A program made the position numbers and the translations under genes. Of a stretch of DNA of 33,863 nucleotides, positions 23,327 through 32,779 are shown piece by piece (the first letter of the stretch is position 1; every line of letters begins with the position of its first letter). A model generated the notes under the pieces. That model did not search any database and was not told the DNA's origin. It saw only the letters and a program-made list of their open reading frames with translations. The stretch is from NCBI GenBank assembly GCA_031266805.1, contig JAISAH010000112.1:1-33863 (forward strand). The letters are read 5' to 3'. The stretch comes from Gracilibacteraceae bacterium. GTDB lineage: Bacteria > Bacillota > Desulfitobacteriia > Desulfitobacteriales > Syntrophobotulaceae.

Positions 23327-23355
23327 TTGAAATTTCCTTCATATTGTTGTATGAT
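23327..23355 (+). promoter_or_regulatory. Sigma-A promoter of uvrB
   Basis: TTGAAA (23327-23332) and TATGAT (23350-23355) are 17 nt apart, 10 of 12 consensus positions. The likely start of transcription is about 23362, giving a leader of about 27 nt that carries the GGAGGTGATC ribosome site. I see no clear LexA box in it. Confidence 0.75.
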
Positions 23356-23388
23356 ACTCCCGCGACGTTTTTGCCGCGGGAGGTGATC

Positions 23389-25350
23389 ATGGAATTTCAA
23401 CTGCAAGCGCCTTACTCTCTGTCCGGCGACCAGCCCCAGGCCGTGGATCAGCTCGTGCAGGGAGTGCTGGACGGTCGCCGGCATCAGACCTTGCTCGGCG
23501 TGACGGGATCCGGCAAGACTTTTACCATGGCCAATATCATCGCGCGCCTGAACAGGCCGGCGCTGGTGCTGGCGCATAACAAGACGCTGGCCGGTCAGCT
23601 TTACGGAGAATTCCGCGAGTTTTTCCCCGACAACGCCGTGGAATATTTTGTTAGCTATTACGATTATTACCAACCGGAGGCCTATGTCCCCTCCAGCGAC
23701 CTTTACATTGAAAAAGACGCCTCCATCAACGAGGAAATAGAAAAACTGCGCCATTCCGCGACAGCCGCTTTATTTGAGCGCCGCGACGTGATAGTCGTCG
23801 CCAGCGTTTCCTGTATTTACGGCCTGGGTTCGCCGGACGAGTACCGCGACATGGTGCTTTCGCTGCGTCAGGGGCAGGAAATCGACAGGAACACCATCCT
23901 GCGTCGTCTGGTGGAGATCCAGTATGACCGCAATGACTCCTCGTTTTCCCGCGGCACTTTCCGCGTGCGCGGCGACACGGTGGAGATCTGTCCCGCCGGT
24001 TCCAGTGAGCAGGCGATCCGCGTGGAGCTGTTCGGCGATGAAATAGAGCGTTTATACGAAATAAATATCCTGACGGGCGAAATACTGGGGGAACGCCGGC
24101 ACGTATCCGTTTTTCCCAACTCGCATTATGTGACAGAGCGGGAAAAAATGCTCGTCGCCGTGGAAAATATCGAAGCCGAGCTGGAAGGCCGCCTGACCGA
24201 ACTGCGCGGCGAAGGCAAACTGCTGGAAGCGCAGCGTCTGGAGCAGCGCACGCGCTATGATGTGGAAATGATGCGGGAAATGGGTTTTTGCAACGGGATT
24301 GAAAATTATTCCCGGCATATCACTTTTCGCCAGCCCGGCGAAACGCCGTATACTTTGCTGCATTTTTTCCCGCGTGATTTTCTGCTGTTCGTCGACGAAT
24401 CGCATCAGACGCTGCCGCAGGTGCGCGCCATGTCCGCCGGCGACCAGTCGCGAAAAACGACGCTGGTGGAATTCGGTTTCCGCCTGCCGTCAGCGCTCGA
24501 CAACCGCCCGCTTCGTTTTGAGGAATTTGACGTCATGACGCCGCTGCGCGTCTATTTGAGCGCGACGCCGGGACCTTACGAACTGGAGCATTGTCCGCAA
24601 GTCGTCGAACAGATCATTCGCCCGACCGGATTGCTGGATCCCGTGGTGGAAGTGCGCCCGTCCGCCGGGCAGATCGACCATCTGCTCGCGGAGATCCGCC
24701 GGCGGGTCGAGCGCAATGAGCGCACGCTCGTCACGACGCTGACAAAGCGCATGGCGGAGGATCTGACCGACTATCTGAAACAGCTGAACATCAAGGTGCG
24801 CTATTTACATTCCGATATCGCCACGCTGGAGCGCCTGCAAATCTTGCAGGAACTGCGCCGGGGCCAGATCGACGTTATCGTGGGCATCAATTTGCTGCGG
24901 GAAGGGCTTGATTTGCCGGAAGTGTCGCTGGTGGCCATACTGGACGCGGATAAAGAGGGGTTTTTGCGCGCCGAGCGCTCGCTGATCCAAACTATCGGCC
25001 GCGCGGCCCGCAACGCGGAAGGCAAAGTCCTCATGTACGCCGATACGATGACCGGCTCCATGCAGGCGGCGATCGGCGAAACAGAGCGCCGCCGCGGCAT
25101 CCAGGAAGCGTATAACAAATTGTTTGGGATCACGCCGCGGACGATTCGCAAAGACTTGCGCGCGTTGCCGGAAGCGACGATGGCGGCGGAGGAGCCGACC
25201 GAATACGCGGCGCGGGGACAGAAGATGACGCGAAGTGAAAAAGATAAATTCATCAAGAAGCTGGAGAAGGACATGCGCGCAGCGGCGAAAGATTTGGATT
25301 TTGAGCGGGCGGCCGAATTGCGCGACGCTATCATAGAGCTGAGGGTGTGA
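23389..25350 (+). CDS. uvrB: UvrABC excinuclease subunit B
   Basis: 653 aa. The start is ATG at 23389 because GGAGGTGATC directly precedes it; an open frame from TTG at 23344 lies within the promoter. UvrB receives the damage site from UvrA, verifies it with its helicase fold and beta-hairpin, and recruits UvrC. Seen: Walker [31 protein letters not shown] (beta-hairpin region); [12 protein letters not shown]; the DESHQTLPQ helicase motif; [29 protein letters not shown]; and a C-terminal UVR domain ([15 protein letters not shown]) that binds UvrC. All domains are complete and the length is normal (~660). It overlaps nothing but is 2 bp from the uvrA ATG, so the pair is one operon. Confidence 0.98.
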   Translation: MEFQLQAPYSLSGDQPQAVDQLVQGVLDGRRHQTLLGVTGSGKTFTMANIIARLNRPALVLAHNKTLAGQLYGEFREFFPDNAVEYFVSYYDYYQPEAYVPSSDLYIEKDASINEEIEKLRHSATAALFERRDVIVVASVSCIYGLGSPDEYRDMVLSLRQGQEIDRNTILRRLVEIQYDRNDSSFSRGTFRVRGDTVEICPAGSSEQAIRVELFGDEIERLYEINILTGEILGERRHVSVFPNSHYVTEREKMLVAVENIEAELEGRLTELRGEGKLLEAQRLEQRTRYDVEMMREMGFCNGIENYSRHITFRQPGETPYTLLHFFPRDFLLFVDESHQTLPQVRAMSAGDQSRKTTLVEFGFRLPSALDNRPLRFEEFDVMTPLRVYLSATPGPYELEHCPQVVEQIIRPTGLLDPVVEVRPSAGQIDHLLAEIRRRVERNERTLVTTLTKRMAEDLTDYLKQLNIKVRYLHSDIATLERLQILQELRRGQIDVIVGINLLREGLDLPEVSLVAILDADKEGFLRAERSLIQTIGRAARNAEGKVLMYADTMTGSMQAAIGETERRRGIQEAYNKLFGITPRTIRKDLRALPEATMAAEEPTEYAARGQKMTRSEKDKFIKKLEKDMRAAAKDLDFERAAELRDAIIELRV

Positions 25351-25352
25351 AT

Positions 25353-28202
25353 ATGGAGCAGGAATTCATCAAAGTGCGCGGCGCGCGCGTCCATAATCTG
25401 AAAAATATCGACGTAGACATTCCCCGCAACAAACTGGTCGTCGTCACGGGGTTATCAGGTTCCGGCAAGTCGTCGCTCGCCTTTGACACCATTTACGCCG
25501 AAGGGCAGCGGCGCTACGTCGAATCGCTCTCCGCTTACGCCCGCCAGTTCCTCGGCCAGATGAACAAACCGGACGTCGATTACATCGAGGGCCTCTCCCC
25601 CGCCATTTCCATCGACCAGAAAACGACGAGCAAAAACCCGCGCTCCACCGTGGGCACCGTGACCGAAGTCTATGATTATCTGCGCCTGCTCTATGCCCGC
25701 GTCGGCCATCCCCACTGCCATGTCTGCGGCAAACCCGTCACGCGCCAGACCGTGCAGCAGATGGCGGATCAGGTGCTGGCGCTCCCGCCGGGAACGCGGG
25801 CGCAGATCTTGGCGCCCGTGGTGCGCGGCAAAAAAGGCGAGCACAGCAAGGTGTTTGAAATGATCAAACGCAACGGGTATACGCGCCTGCGCGTGGACGG
25901 GGAAACGCGGGAAGCCGGCGAGGAATTCAAGCTCGTTAAAAATAAAAAACACAGCATCGAGGTCGTCGTCGACCGTCTCAACGTGCGGGCGGAAGCGAGC
26001 CAGCGTCTGGCTGAATCCCTGGAAACCGCTCTGCAGCTGGGCGAAGGGCTGGTGCTGGTCGGCGCGGAAGGGCATGACGAGATGCTGTTCAGCGAGAATT
26101 TTGCCTGTCCGGACTGCGGCGTCGCGCTGGAAGAACTCTCGCCCCGCAGTTTTTCCTTTAACAGCCCTTTTGGGGCCTGCCCGGCCTGCACCGGACTTGG
26201 AGCGAATCTGGAAGCGGACATCGATCTCATCATCCCTGATAAGAACAAAAGCTTGAGCGGCGGCGCCGTCCTGCCCTGGGCCAATTCCACCGCTAATTAT
26301 TATCAGCAAATGCTGTCCGCCGTGGCCGAGGCGGAGGGGTTCAGCCTGGATGAACCGGTGCGCCGCCTGACGGAAGCTCAATGGCAGGCGCTGGCTTACG
26401 GTTCCGGCCGCGAAATAGTTTTCAGCTACTATAATATGTTTAACGAGCGCAAAACCTGGCGGGCGCCGTTTGAAGGGCTTGTGCCGTATTTTAACCGCCG
26501 TTACCGCGAATCCGCCTCCGAATATGTGAAAAACGAGATGCTGAACTATATGACCGAGAAGCCCTGCCAGGTCTGCGGCGGTAAGCGCCTGCGCCCGGAA
26601 GTGCTGGCCGTGACGGTCGGCGGCCTCTCTATCTATGAATTGACGCGGCGGACGGTGCTGCAAAACCTGGAATTTTTTGACAACTTGCGCATGACGACCA
26701 AAGAGGAGGCGATCGCGCGGCAGGTTTTGAAAGAAATCAGGGCGCGGCTCGGATTTCTCGTCAACGTCGGTTTGGATTATCTGACTTTGGGACGGGCGGC
26801 CGGGTCGCTCTCCGGTGGCGAGGCGCAGCGCATCCGGCTGGCCACGCAGATAGGCTCCGGGCTGACCGGCGTCCTCTATGTCCTAGACGAACCCAGCATC
26901 GGCCTGCATCAGCGCGACAACGAGCGCCTGCTGCAGACGCTGGCCCGACTGCGCGATCAGGGCAATACGCTCCTGGTCGTCGAACACGACGAGGACACGA
27001 TGTACCACGCCGATCATATAATCGATATCGGCCCGGCCGCCGGGCTGCATGGCGGGCGCGTCGTGGCTCAGGGCACGCCGGAGGAGATCCGCTCCCATCC
27101 GGATTCGATCACGGGGCAGTATCTGCGCGGCGACAAGAGCATCGCCGTACCGGCCCTCCGTCGCCCGCCGAACGGCAAATGGCTGCGGGTGGTGGGCGCG
27201 GCCGAGCATAATCTGCGCGGGATAGACGCGGCTTTCCCGCTGGGCTCTTTTATCTGCGTGACGGGGGTTTCCGGCTCCGGCAAGAGCACGCTGGTGAATG
27301 AAGTGCTGTACAAGGCGCTGCTGACGGAACTGCGGATAAGCCATAAAGCGCGCCCCGGCCGGTACACGCGTTTGGAAGGCCTAGAATATGTGGATAAAGT
27401 GGTCTCCGTCGATCAGTCGCCCATAGGCCGCACGCCCCGCTCGAATCCCGCGACCTATACAGGGGTTTTCGACCATATCCGCGAACTTTTCGCCCAGACG
27501 CAGGAATCACGGTTGCGCGGCTATATGGCCGGCCGTTTCAGTTTTAACCTCAAAGGCGGACGCTGCGAAGCCTGCCGCGGCGACGGAATCATCAAGATCG
27601 AGATGCATTTTCTCCCGGATGTTTATGTGCCGTGCGAAGTGTGCGGCGGCAGGCGTTATAATCGCGAGAGTCTGGAGATAACCTTTAAAGGAAAAAATAT
27701 CGCTCAGGTGCTGGATATGACGGTGGATGAGGCGGCGGAGTTTTTCGCGGCCATTCCCAAAGTGGCGCATAAGATGGAAACCCTGCGCGACGTGGGACTC
27801 GGCTACATCCGCCTCGGCCAACCGGCCACGACCCTCTCCGGCGGCGAAGCCCAGCGCGTCAAACTGGCTACGTATCTGTCGCGCCGCAGCACGGGCAAAA
27901 CCCTGTTCATTCTGGATGAACCGACGACGGGCCTGCATATCGCCGACGTGGCCAAACTGCTGAAAGTGCTGCACCGTTTTGTGGACGCCGGCGATACGGT
28001 AATTGTGATCGAGCATAATCTGGACGTGATAAAAACAGCCGATTACCTGATCGACCTAGGGCCGGAAGGAGGGGACCGCGGCGGCGATATCGTCGCCAGC
28101 GGCGCTCCGGAAGAAGTGTCGGACTGCCCCGCTTCATACACGGGACAGTTTTTGCGCCGGCATCTGGATAAGGAACTGTTTGGAAATAAAGCAGCCATTT
28201 GA
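25353..28202 (+). CDS. uvrA: UvrABC excinuclease subunit A
   Basis: 949 aa, ATG at 25353 with GAGGG 7 nt upstream; a GTG at 25347 overlaps the uvrB stop and is a less likely start. UvrA is the ABC-type dimer that finds bulky DNA lesions. Seen: first Walker [15 protein letters not shown]; zinc-module cysteines CHVCGK, CPDCG and [18 protein letters not shown]; first signature [18 protein letters not shown] with Walker [14 protein letters not shown]; second Walker [15 protein letters not shown]; second zinc module CEACRGDG...CEVCGG; second signature [16 protein letters not shown] with [12 protein letters not shown]. Length and order are standard for the family. Its stop codon overlaps the -35 box of the next promoter, so the downstream genes have their own start as well as possible readthrough. 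Confidence 0.98.
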   Translation: MEQEFIKVRGARVHNLKNIDVDIPRNKLVVVTGLSGSGKSSLAFDTIYAEGQRRYVESLSAYARQFLGQMNKPDVDYIEGLSPAISIDQKTTSKNPRSTVGTVTEVYDYLRLLYARVGHPHCHVCGKPVTRQTVQQMADQVLALPPGTRAQILAPVVRGKKGEHSKVFEMIKRNGYTRLRVDGETREAGEEFKLVKNKKHSIEVVVDRLNVRAEASQRLAESLETALQLGEGLVLVGAEGHDEMLFSENFACPDCGVALEELSPRSFSFNSPFGACPACTGLGANLEADIDLIIPDKNKSLSGGAVLPWANSTANYYQQMLSAVAEAEGFSLDEPVRRLTEAQWQALAYGSGREIVFSYYNMFNERKTWRAPFEGLVPYFNRRYRESASEYVKNEMLNYMTEKPCQVCGGKRLRPEVLAVTVGGLSIYELTRRTVLQNLEFFDNLRMTTKEEAIARQVLKEIRARLGFLVNVGLDYLTLGRAAGSLSGGEAQRIRLATQIGSGLTGVLYVLDEPSIGLHQRDNERLLQTLARLRDQGNTLLVVEHDEDTMYHADHIIDIGPAAGLHGGRVVAQGTPEEIRSHPDSITGQYLRGDKSIAVPALRRPPNGKWLRVVGAAEHNLRGIDAAFPLGSFICVTGVSGSGKSTLVNEVLYKALLTELRISHKARPGRYTRLEGLEYVDKVVSVDQSPIGRTPRSNPATYTGVFDHIRELFAQTQESRLRGYMAGRFSFNLKGGRCEACRGDGIIKIEMHFLPDVYVPCEVCGGRRYNRESLEITFKGKNIAQVLDMTVDEAAEFFAAIPKVAHKMETLRDVGLGYIRLGQPATTLSGGEAQRVKLATYLSRRSTGKTLFILDEPTTGLHIADVAKLLKVLHRFVDAGDTVIVIEHNLDVIKTADYLIDLGPEGGDRGGDIVASGAPEEVSDCPASYTGQFLRRHLDKELFGNKAAI

Positions 28203-28227
28203 CTTAAACGGCGTTTTGGTTTATTCT
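28199..28227 (+). promoter_or_regulatory. Sigma-A promoter of the Asp23-fakA-recG genes
   Basis: TTGACT (28199-28204) and TATTCT (28222-28227) are separated by 17 nt, 9-10 of 12 consensus positions. The -35 box overlaps the uvrA TGA stop codon (28200-28202). Expected transcription start is near 28234, about 60 nt before the Asp23 start. No terminator separates it from uvrA. Confidence 0.65.
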
Positions 28228-28292
28228 GTATCAGTATAGGTTGAGCGGCGGTTTTTATCTGCGCGAATACATCTGAAAGTGAGGTCGCTGAT

Positions 28293-28649
28293 ATGGGGAA
28301 CACCATCGAAAACGATTTGGGCCGTATCAATATTTCGGAAGAAGTGGTCGCCAATCTGGCCGGTTCCGTAGCCGTGGAATGTTACGGCCTGATCGGCATG
28401 TCGCCCAGAAAAATCACGGACGGTATGGTGGGCCTGCTGAAGCGGGAAAACCTGTCCAGGGGCGTGGAAGTGAAAATAGAGGGCGGCAGCGTCGTTGTGG
28501 ATCTTTATGTGGTCGTGGGTTACGGCATTAAGATTTCGGAAGTGGCGGCTAATGTGATGGAGAGAGTGAAATACACTTTGGAATCCTCCGCCAAACTGAA
28601 AGTAACCGCGGTCAACGTGAATGTGCAAGGCGTGAGATTTTTAGCGTAG
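28293..28649 (+). CDS. Asp23/Gls24 family envelope-associated protein
   Basis: 118 aa, ATG at 28293 with GTGAGGT 6-8 nt upstream. The sequence fits the YloU-type Asp23 family throughout: GRINISEEVVANLAGSVAVE, CYGLIGMSPRKITDG, SVVVDLYVVVGYGIKISEVA and VTAVNVNVQGVRF at the end. These small cytoplasmic proteins are abundant in Firmicutes and in Staphylococcus are membrane-tethered and linked to cell-envelope stress. In Firmicutes genomes this gene commonly precedes fakA/yloV and recG, as here, 15 bp upstream of fakA. No membrane anchor is present in this copy. The precise molecular job of the family is not settled. Confidence 0.93.
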   Translation: MGNTIENDLGRINISEEVVANLAGSVAVECYGLIGMSPRKITDGMVGLLKRENLSRGVEVKIEGGSVVVDLYVVVGYGIKISEVAANVMERVKYTLESSAKLKVTAVNVNVQGVRFLA

Positions 28650-28664
28650 GCGGAGGGGATAAAC

Positions 28665-30371
28665 GTGACGGCGGAAAAAATTACATCTGTGCTGGACGGC
28701 GCGTGTTTTAAAAAAATATTACTTGGCGGCGCGCAAATGCTGGAGCGGCAAAAACAGGAAGTGGACGCCCTTAATGTATTCCCCGTGCCGGACGGCGATA
28801 CGGGCACCAATATGTTTCTTACTTACCGTTCGGCGACGGACGCCGCGGTCAGAGCGCCGGAGGGAGCGATAAGCGAAGTGGCGCGGGAAGCGTCCAACGG
28901 CTCGCTGATGGGCGCGCGGGGCAATTCCGGCGTTATTCTCTCCCAAATCATGCGCGGGCTGGCGCGGGGATTTGACGGGTTAAGCGAGGCGGACGCCGTG
29001 GCCGTGGCCAACGCTTTGCAGGCCGGAGTGGACACCGCCTATAAAGCTGTGATGAAGCCGGTGGAGGGAACAATTCTGACGGTCGTGAAGGAATTGGCCA
29101 AAGGGGCGCTGAGCAGCGCGCGCGCCGGCGAGACTGATATAGCCGCCCTCCTGCGCGCGGCAATCGCGGCGGGAGAACGGGCGCTGGCCCGCACGCCGGA
29201 CCTTTTGCCTGTGCTGAAACAAGCCGGGGTGGTGGACGCCGGCGGCAAAGGGCTGCTCGTTATCATGAGCGGGTGGCTGGCGGTGCTGGAAGGCGAAGAA
29301 ATCGCGCCGGTCACAGCGGCGGAAGAGCGGGCGGAGGAATTCCGCGCGCCGGAGACGCAAGGCATCACGAAAATCGAAGACTTGGAATTTCCCTATTGCA
29401 CGGAATTCCTGATTAAAGGCGCGGGACTCAGGCCGGACGCTATGAAACAGGCGCTCGCGGATAAAGGGGATTGCCTTCTGGTGGTCGGGACGGAAGAAGT
29501 GGTCAAGATCCATATCCATACTAAGAATCCCGGCCAGATACTGACATACGCCATTCAATTCGGCAGCCTGCACAGTGTGCAAATCAGCAATATGCTGTCC
29601 CAGAACGAGGCCATCGCCCATGAACGCAAAGAACAGGCCAAACTGGCGATGGTCGGCGAGACGAGCGATCTCGCGCCGGCCCCGCTTCCGGAACCGCCGG
29701 CGGCGGAATGGGGCGAATACGGTTTTGTGGCTGTGGCGATGGGAGAAGGGATAGCGGAGGTTTTTCAAAGTCTGGGCGTCGACCGGATCGTGACGGGCGG
29801 CCAGACGATGAATCCGAGTACGCGCGATTTGGCGGAAGCGGTGCGCTTGGTCCCGGCCCGGCATGTTTTTATTTTGCCTAACAACAGCAATATCATCATG
29901 GCGGCGGGACAGGTCCATGAACTGGTGGACAACCGTCAGGTACACGTCGTGCCGACGAAAGCGGCGCCGCAGGCGGTGGCCTCTCTCGTGGCTTATAACC
30001 CGGACGCCGGCGTGGAAGAAAACATGGCGGCGATGACCGCCGCCATAAACGAGGTGCGTTCCGGCGAGGTGACCTACGCCGTCCGCGATTCTTCCTTTGA
30101 GGGGATGACCATACGCGCCGGCGATGTGCTGGGGCTGGTCGAGGGCAAAATAGTTACGGCGTGCGATGATATTGAAGACGCGGCCCTGCGGGTCTTGGAT
30201 GAAATGGATTGGCGCGAGCGGAATGTGGTCACGGTTTTTTACGGCGAAGAAACGACCGGCGAAGCCGCCGGCAAACTGGCGGAGCGATTGCAAGCGGAGA
30301 GCGCCGACGTCGAAGTGGATGTACACGCCGGACGTCAGCCGCTTTATTATTATATTTTAGGCGTGGAGTGA
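28665..30371 (+). CDS. fakA: DAK2-domain fatty acid kinase subunit (FakA/YloV-like)
   Basis: 568 aa, GTG at 28665 with GGAGGGG 8 nt upstream. FakA phosphorylates fatty acids held by a FakB (DegV) partner, feeding exogenous fatty acids into phospholipid synthesis. Seen: DAK2 nucleotide-binding motifs ALNVFPVPDGDTGTNMFLTY and GSLMGARGNSGVILSQIMRG in the first 100 residues, VVDAGGKGLLVIM near the end of DAK2, the middle domain with FPYCTEFLIKG and VKIHIHTKNPGQIL, and the FakB-interacting C-terminal domain with TGGQTMNPSTRDL and LPNNSNIIMAAGQV. Length is typical (~550). No FakB gene is in the window. It lies between Asp23 and recG, 20 bp from the latter. Confidence 0.95.
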   Translation: MTAEKITSVLDGACFKKILLGGAQMLERQKQEVDALNVFPVPDGDTGTNMFLTYRSATDAAVRAPEGAISEVAREASNGSLMGARGNSGVILSQIMRGLARGFDGLSEADAVAVANALQAGVDTAYKAVMKPVEGTILTVVKELAKGALSSARAGETDIAALLRAAIAAGERALARTPDLLPVLKQAGVVDAGGKGLLVIMSGWLAVLEGEEIAPVTAAEERAEEFRAPETQGITKIEDLEFPYCTEFLIKGAGLRPDAMKQALADKGDCLLVVGTEEVVKIHIHTKNPGQILTYAIQFGSLHSVQISNMLSQNEAIAHERKEQAKLAMVGETSDLAPAPLPEPPAAEWGEYGFVAVAMGEGIAEVFQSLGVDRIVTGGQTMNPSTRDLAEAVRLVPARHVFILPNNSNIIMAAGQVHELVDNRQVHVVPTKAAPQAVASLVAYNPDAGVEENMAAMTAAINEVRSGEVTYAVRDSSFEGMTIRAGDVLGLVEGKIVTACDDIEDAALRVLDEMDWRERNVVTVFYGEETTGEAAGKLAERLQAESADVEVDVHAGRQPLYYYILGVE

Positions 30372-30391
30372 ATTAAAGCACCGGAGTTCGC

Positions 30392-32779
30392 ATGGAACTG
30401 GACAGTGTGGAGCGCGCTCTGCTGGCGGAGCGAAAGCAGGGTTATCTGAATACGGGCGCGTGGGAAGGTTTTCATAATTATATTATGAGGATCTTTTCCC
30501 GGTGCGGACCCGCGCTGACTCCGGAGCAATCCGCCCGGCTGAGAGAGACGGCCTCGCGGTACGGCGAAGCCAGCCCCTGGGACAGGCGCGCTTTGTGGAG
30601 CGCGATCAGCGAGACCTGGAAAGAGGCTCTGCCGGCTGTAAAAATATGGAATGAAGAACAGGCGGATGCGCCCCCTCCCTCGCCGCCCGCGATGGAGCAA
30701 CCCGCGGCTGAACGGCCCGCCTCGCAAACGACTGAATCACCGCCGCCGGCCCGGCCGACCGGGAAAAAAGGAACGGCAAGCGCGGGAGCGCTGTCGCTTC
30801 AGTATGTCAAAGGGGTCGGGCCGCAGCGGCGGAAATATCTGGAGGCTCTGGGCATTCGCACGGGAGAGGATGTATTGCGCCATTATCCCCGGCGCTACGA
30901 AGACAGAGCGCCGCGCCGTTTTGCCGACTTGCGGGACGGAGAGACGGCCACGGTCTGCGGCGTGGTACGCAGCGCCCAGATAAGGCAGGGCCGACTGAAG
31001 ATCGTGACCGTGCGTCTGGAGCAGGACGGCAGCCCTTTGGACGCCGTTTGGTTCAATCAGGTGCATATTGCCGAGCAGTATAAGGTGGGGGACGTGATCA
31101 CCGTAACGGGGAAGGCGCGGTTGCAGCGGCGCGTGCCGGAACTGCTGGCGAGCGACGTTCAGAAAGGCGAGACCGAGGAAGGCGCGCTGACGCCTGTTTA
31201 CCCGGAGACGGCGCAGCTCAGTTCCAAAGCGTTGCGCGCTATAGTGCGCAACGTACTGCCCTGGGCGGAGCGGCTTTTTCCCGAATATCTGCCGGAGGAA
31301 AAACGGGCGGAATGGATGCCGCGGGCGGAGGCTTTTCGCGCGATCCACGCCCCGGACAGTCCGCAGCAGGCGGAGGCGGCGCGCCGCCGTCTGGTGATGG
31401 AGGAACTGCTGTTTCTGCAACTGGCGTTGGCCGATCTGCGCCGCGCCGCCGAACGGAGCGAGCGGCCGATCCTTGCCGCCGGACAGGGACTAGTGGAGGA
31501 TTTTATCCGGGCGCTGCCGTTTAAGCTGACGGGCGCGCAGAAGCGGGTGCTGGAGGAAATATTTGCCGATATGGCCTCCGCCCGGGGCATGACGCGTCTG
31601 GTCCAGGGCGACGTGGGCTCCGGCAAGACTGTGGTGGCGGCGGCGGCCTTGCTCATGGCCGTCGGCTCGGGAATGCAGGGAGCCTTCATGGTTCCGACGG
31701 AAGTGCTGGCCTATCAGCATTTTACCTCTTTGCGCGCTCTGTTTGCCGGTCTGCCGGTCGAGGTGGTTTTGCTCGTGGGCGCTCAGGGGAAAAAAGAGCG
31801 CGAAGCGGTACTGGGAGGCATTTTGAGCGGCAAAGCCCACATCATCGTCGGCACGCAGGCCATGATCCAGGAAAAAGTGCGGTATAACGCGCTTGGCTTG
31901 GTCGTGACGGACGAGCAGCACCGTTTTGGCGTCCGGCAGCGCTCGCGTCTGGCGGCCAAAGGGGAAAACCCTCATGTGCTCGCCCTGTCCGCGACGCCTA
32001 TCCCCCGGACTTTGGCGCTGACCGCTTACGGAGATCTGCAGCTTTCCGCGCTGGATGAGATGCCGGCCGGACGCAAACCGGTGCTGACCCGCCATATAAC
32101 GGAAAAAAGCCGCGCGAAGCTTATCCAGTCGCTGGCGCGGGAAACGGGCAAAGGGCGGCAGGCTTATGTCGTCTGCCCTCTCGTGGCGGAAACGGAAAAA
32201 ATAGATCTGGCCTCGGCGGAGCAGCGGGCGGAGGAGTTGACCGCCGCCTTGCCAGAGCGCCGGGTGGCTCTGCTGCACGGCCGCATGAGCGGGGCGGATA
32301 AGGAGGATATCCTCAACCGTTTCACCACCGGGACGATAGACGTGCTGGTCACGACGACCGTGATCGAAGTGGGCGTCAATGTCCCCAACGCCACGGTCAT
32401 GATAATCGAGAGCGCCGAGCGTTTCGGCCTGGCCCAGCTGCACCAGCTCCGCGGCCGGGTGGGGCGGGGCGGCGAACAGTCATATTGTCTGCTGGTCAGC
32501 GAGGCGAAAAATAACGCCCGCCTGAAGATCCTCTGCCAAACGGAGGACGGGTTCCTGATAGCCGAGGAGGATTTGCGCCAGCGCGGGCCGGGCGAACTGC
32601 TGGGTTTGCGCCAGCACGGCCTGCCGGAACTTAAGCTGGCAGATTTTACCAAAGACGCGCGCCTGATTGAGTACGCATACCGTTTCACCCAGGATATCCT
32701 GGCCGCTCCGGAGGATCACGCGGAGATAATGGCGGAAGTGCGGCGCCAGTACCCGCGGAGCGGGACCGCGCTCAACTAG
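30392..32779 (+). CDS. recG: ATP-dependent DNA helicase RecG with N-terminal extension
   Basis: 795 aa, ATG at 30392 with GGAG 6 nt upstream. RecG remodels stalled replication forks and Holliday junctions. The wedge/OB part begins near residue 134 with SLQYVKGVGPQRRKYLEALG. Helicase motifs are complete: GDVGSGKTVVAAAALL, VTDEQHRFGVRQRSRL, ALSATPIPRTLALTAYGDLQ, DVLVTTTVIEVGVNVPNATV and QLRGRVGRG, ending with the C-terminal GPGELLGLRQHGLPEL. Most RecG proteins are 680-700 aa. Here ~130 extra residues precede the wedge: a helical 90-residue domain and a Pro/Ala/Glu-rich linker (residues ~92-130). Thermotoga RecG also carries an extra N-terminal domain. The stop overlaps the stop of the opposing gene by 8 bp. 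Confidence 0.97.
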   Translation: MELDSVERALLAERKQGYLNTGAWEGFHNYIMRIFSRCGPALTPEQSARLRETASRYGEASPWDRRALWSAISETWKEALPAVKIWNEEQADAPPPSPPAMEQPAAERPASQTTESPPPARPTGKKGTASAGALSLQYVKGVGPQRRKYLEALGIRTGEDVLRHYPRRYEDRAPRRFADLRDGETATVCGVVRSAQIRQGRLKIVTVRLEQDGSPLDAVWFNQVHIAEQYKVGDVITVTGKARLQRRVPELLASDVQKGETEEGALTPVYPETAQLSSKALRAIVRNVLPWAERLFPEYLPEEKRAEWMPRAEAFRAIHAPDSPQQAEAARRRLVMEELLFLQLALADLRRAAERSERPILAAGQGLVEDFIRALPFKLTGAQKRVLEEIFADMASARGMTRLVQGDVGSGKTVVAAAALLMAVGSGMQGAFMVPTEVLAYQHFTSLRALFAGLPVEVVLLVGAQGKKEREAVLGGILSGKAHIIVGTQAMIQEKVRYNALGLVVTDEQHRFGVRQRSRLAAKGENPHVLALSATPIPRTLALTAYGDLQLSALDEMPAGRKPVLTRHITEKSRAKLIQSLARETGKGRQAYVVCPLVAETEKIDLASAEQRAEELTAALPERRVALLHGRMSGADKEDILNRFTTGTIDVLVTTTVIEVGVNVPNATVMIIESAERFGLAQLHQLRGRVGRGGEQSYCLLVSEAKNNARLKILCQTEDGFLIAEEDLRQRGPGELLGLRQHGLPELKLADFTKDARLIEYAYRFTQDILAAPEDHAEIMAEVRRQYPRSGTALN

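Noticed and set aside
25455-26663. 402-codon minus-strand frame opposite uvrA
   Set aside because: Antisense shadow of conserved UvrA motifs.
28203-28292. Terminator between uvrA and the Asp23 gene
   Set aside because: No GC-rich stem followed by a T-run is visible; only the promoter is.
28980-30326. 448-codon minus-strand frame opposite fakA
   Set aside because: His/Arg-rich shadow of a well-conserved gene; no family resemblance or ribosome site.
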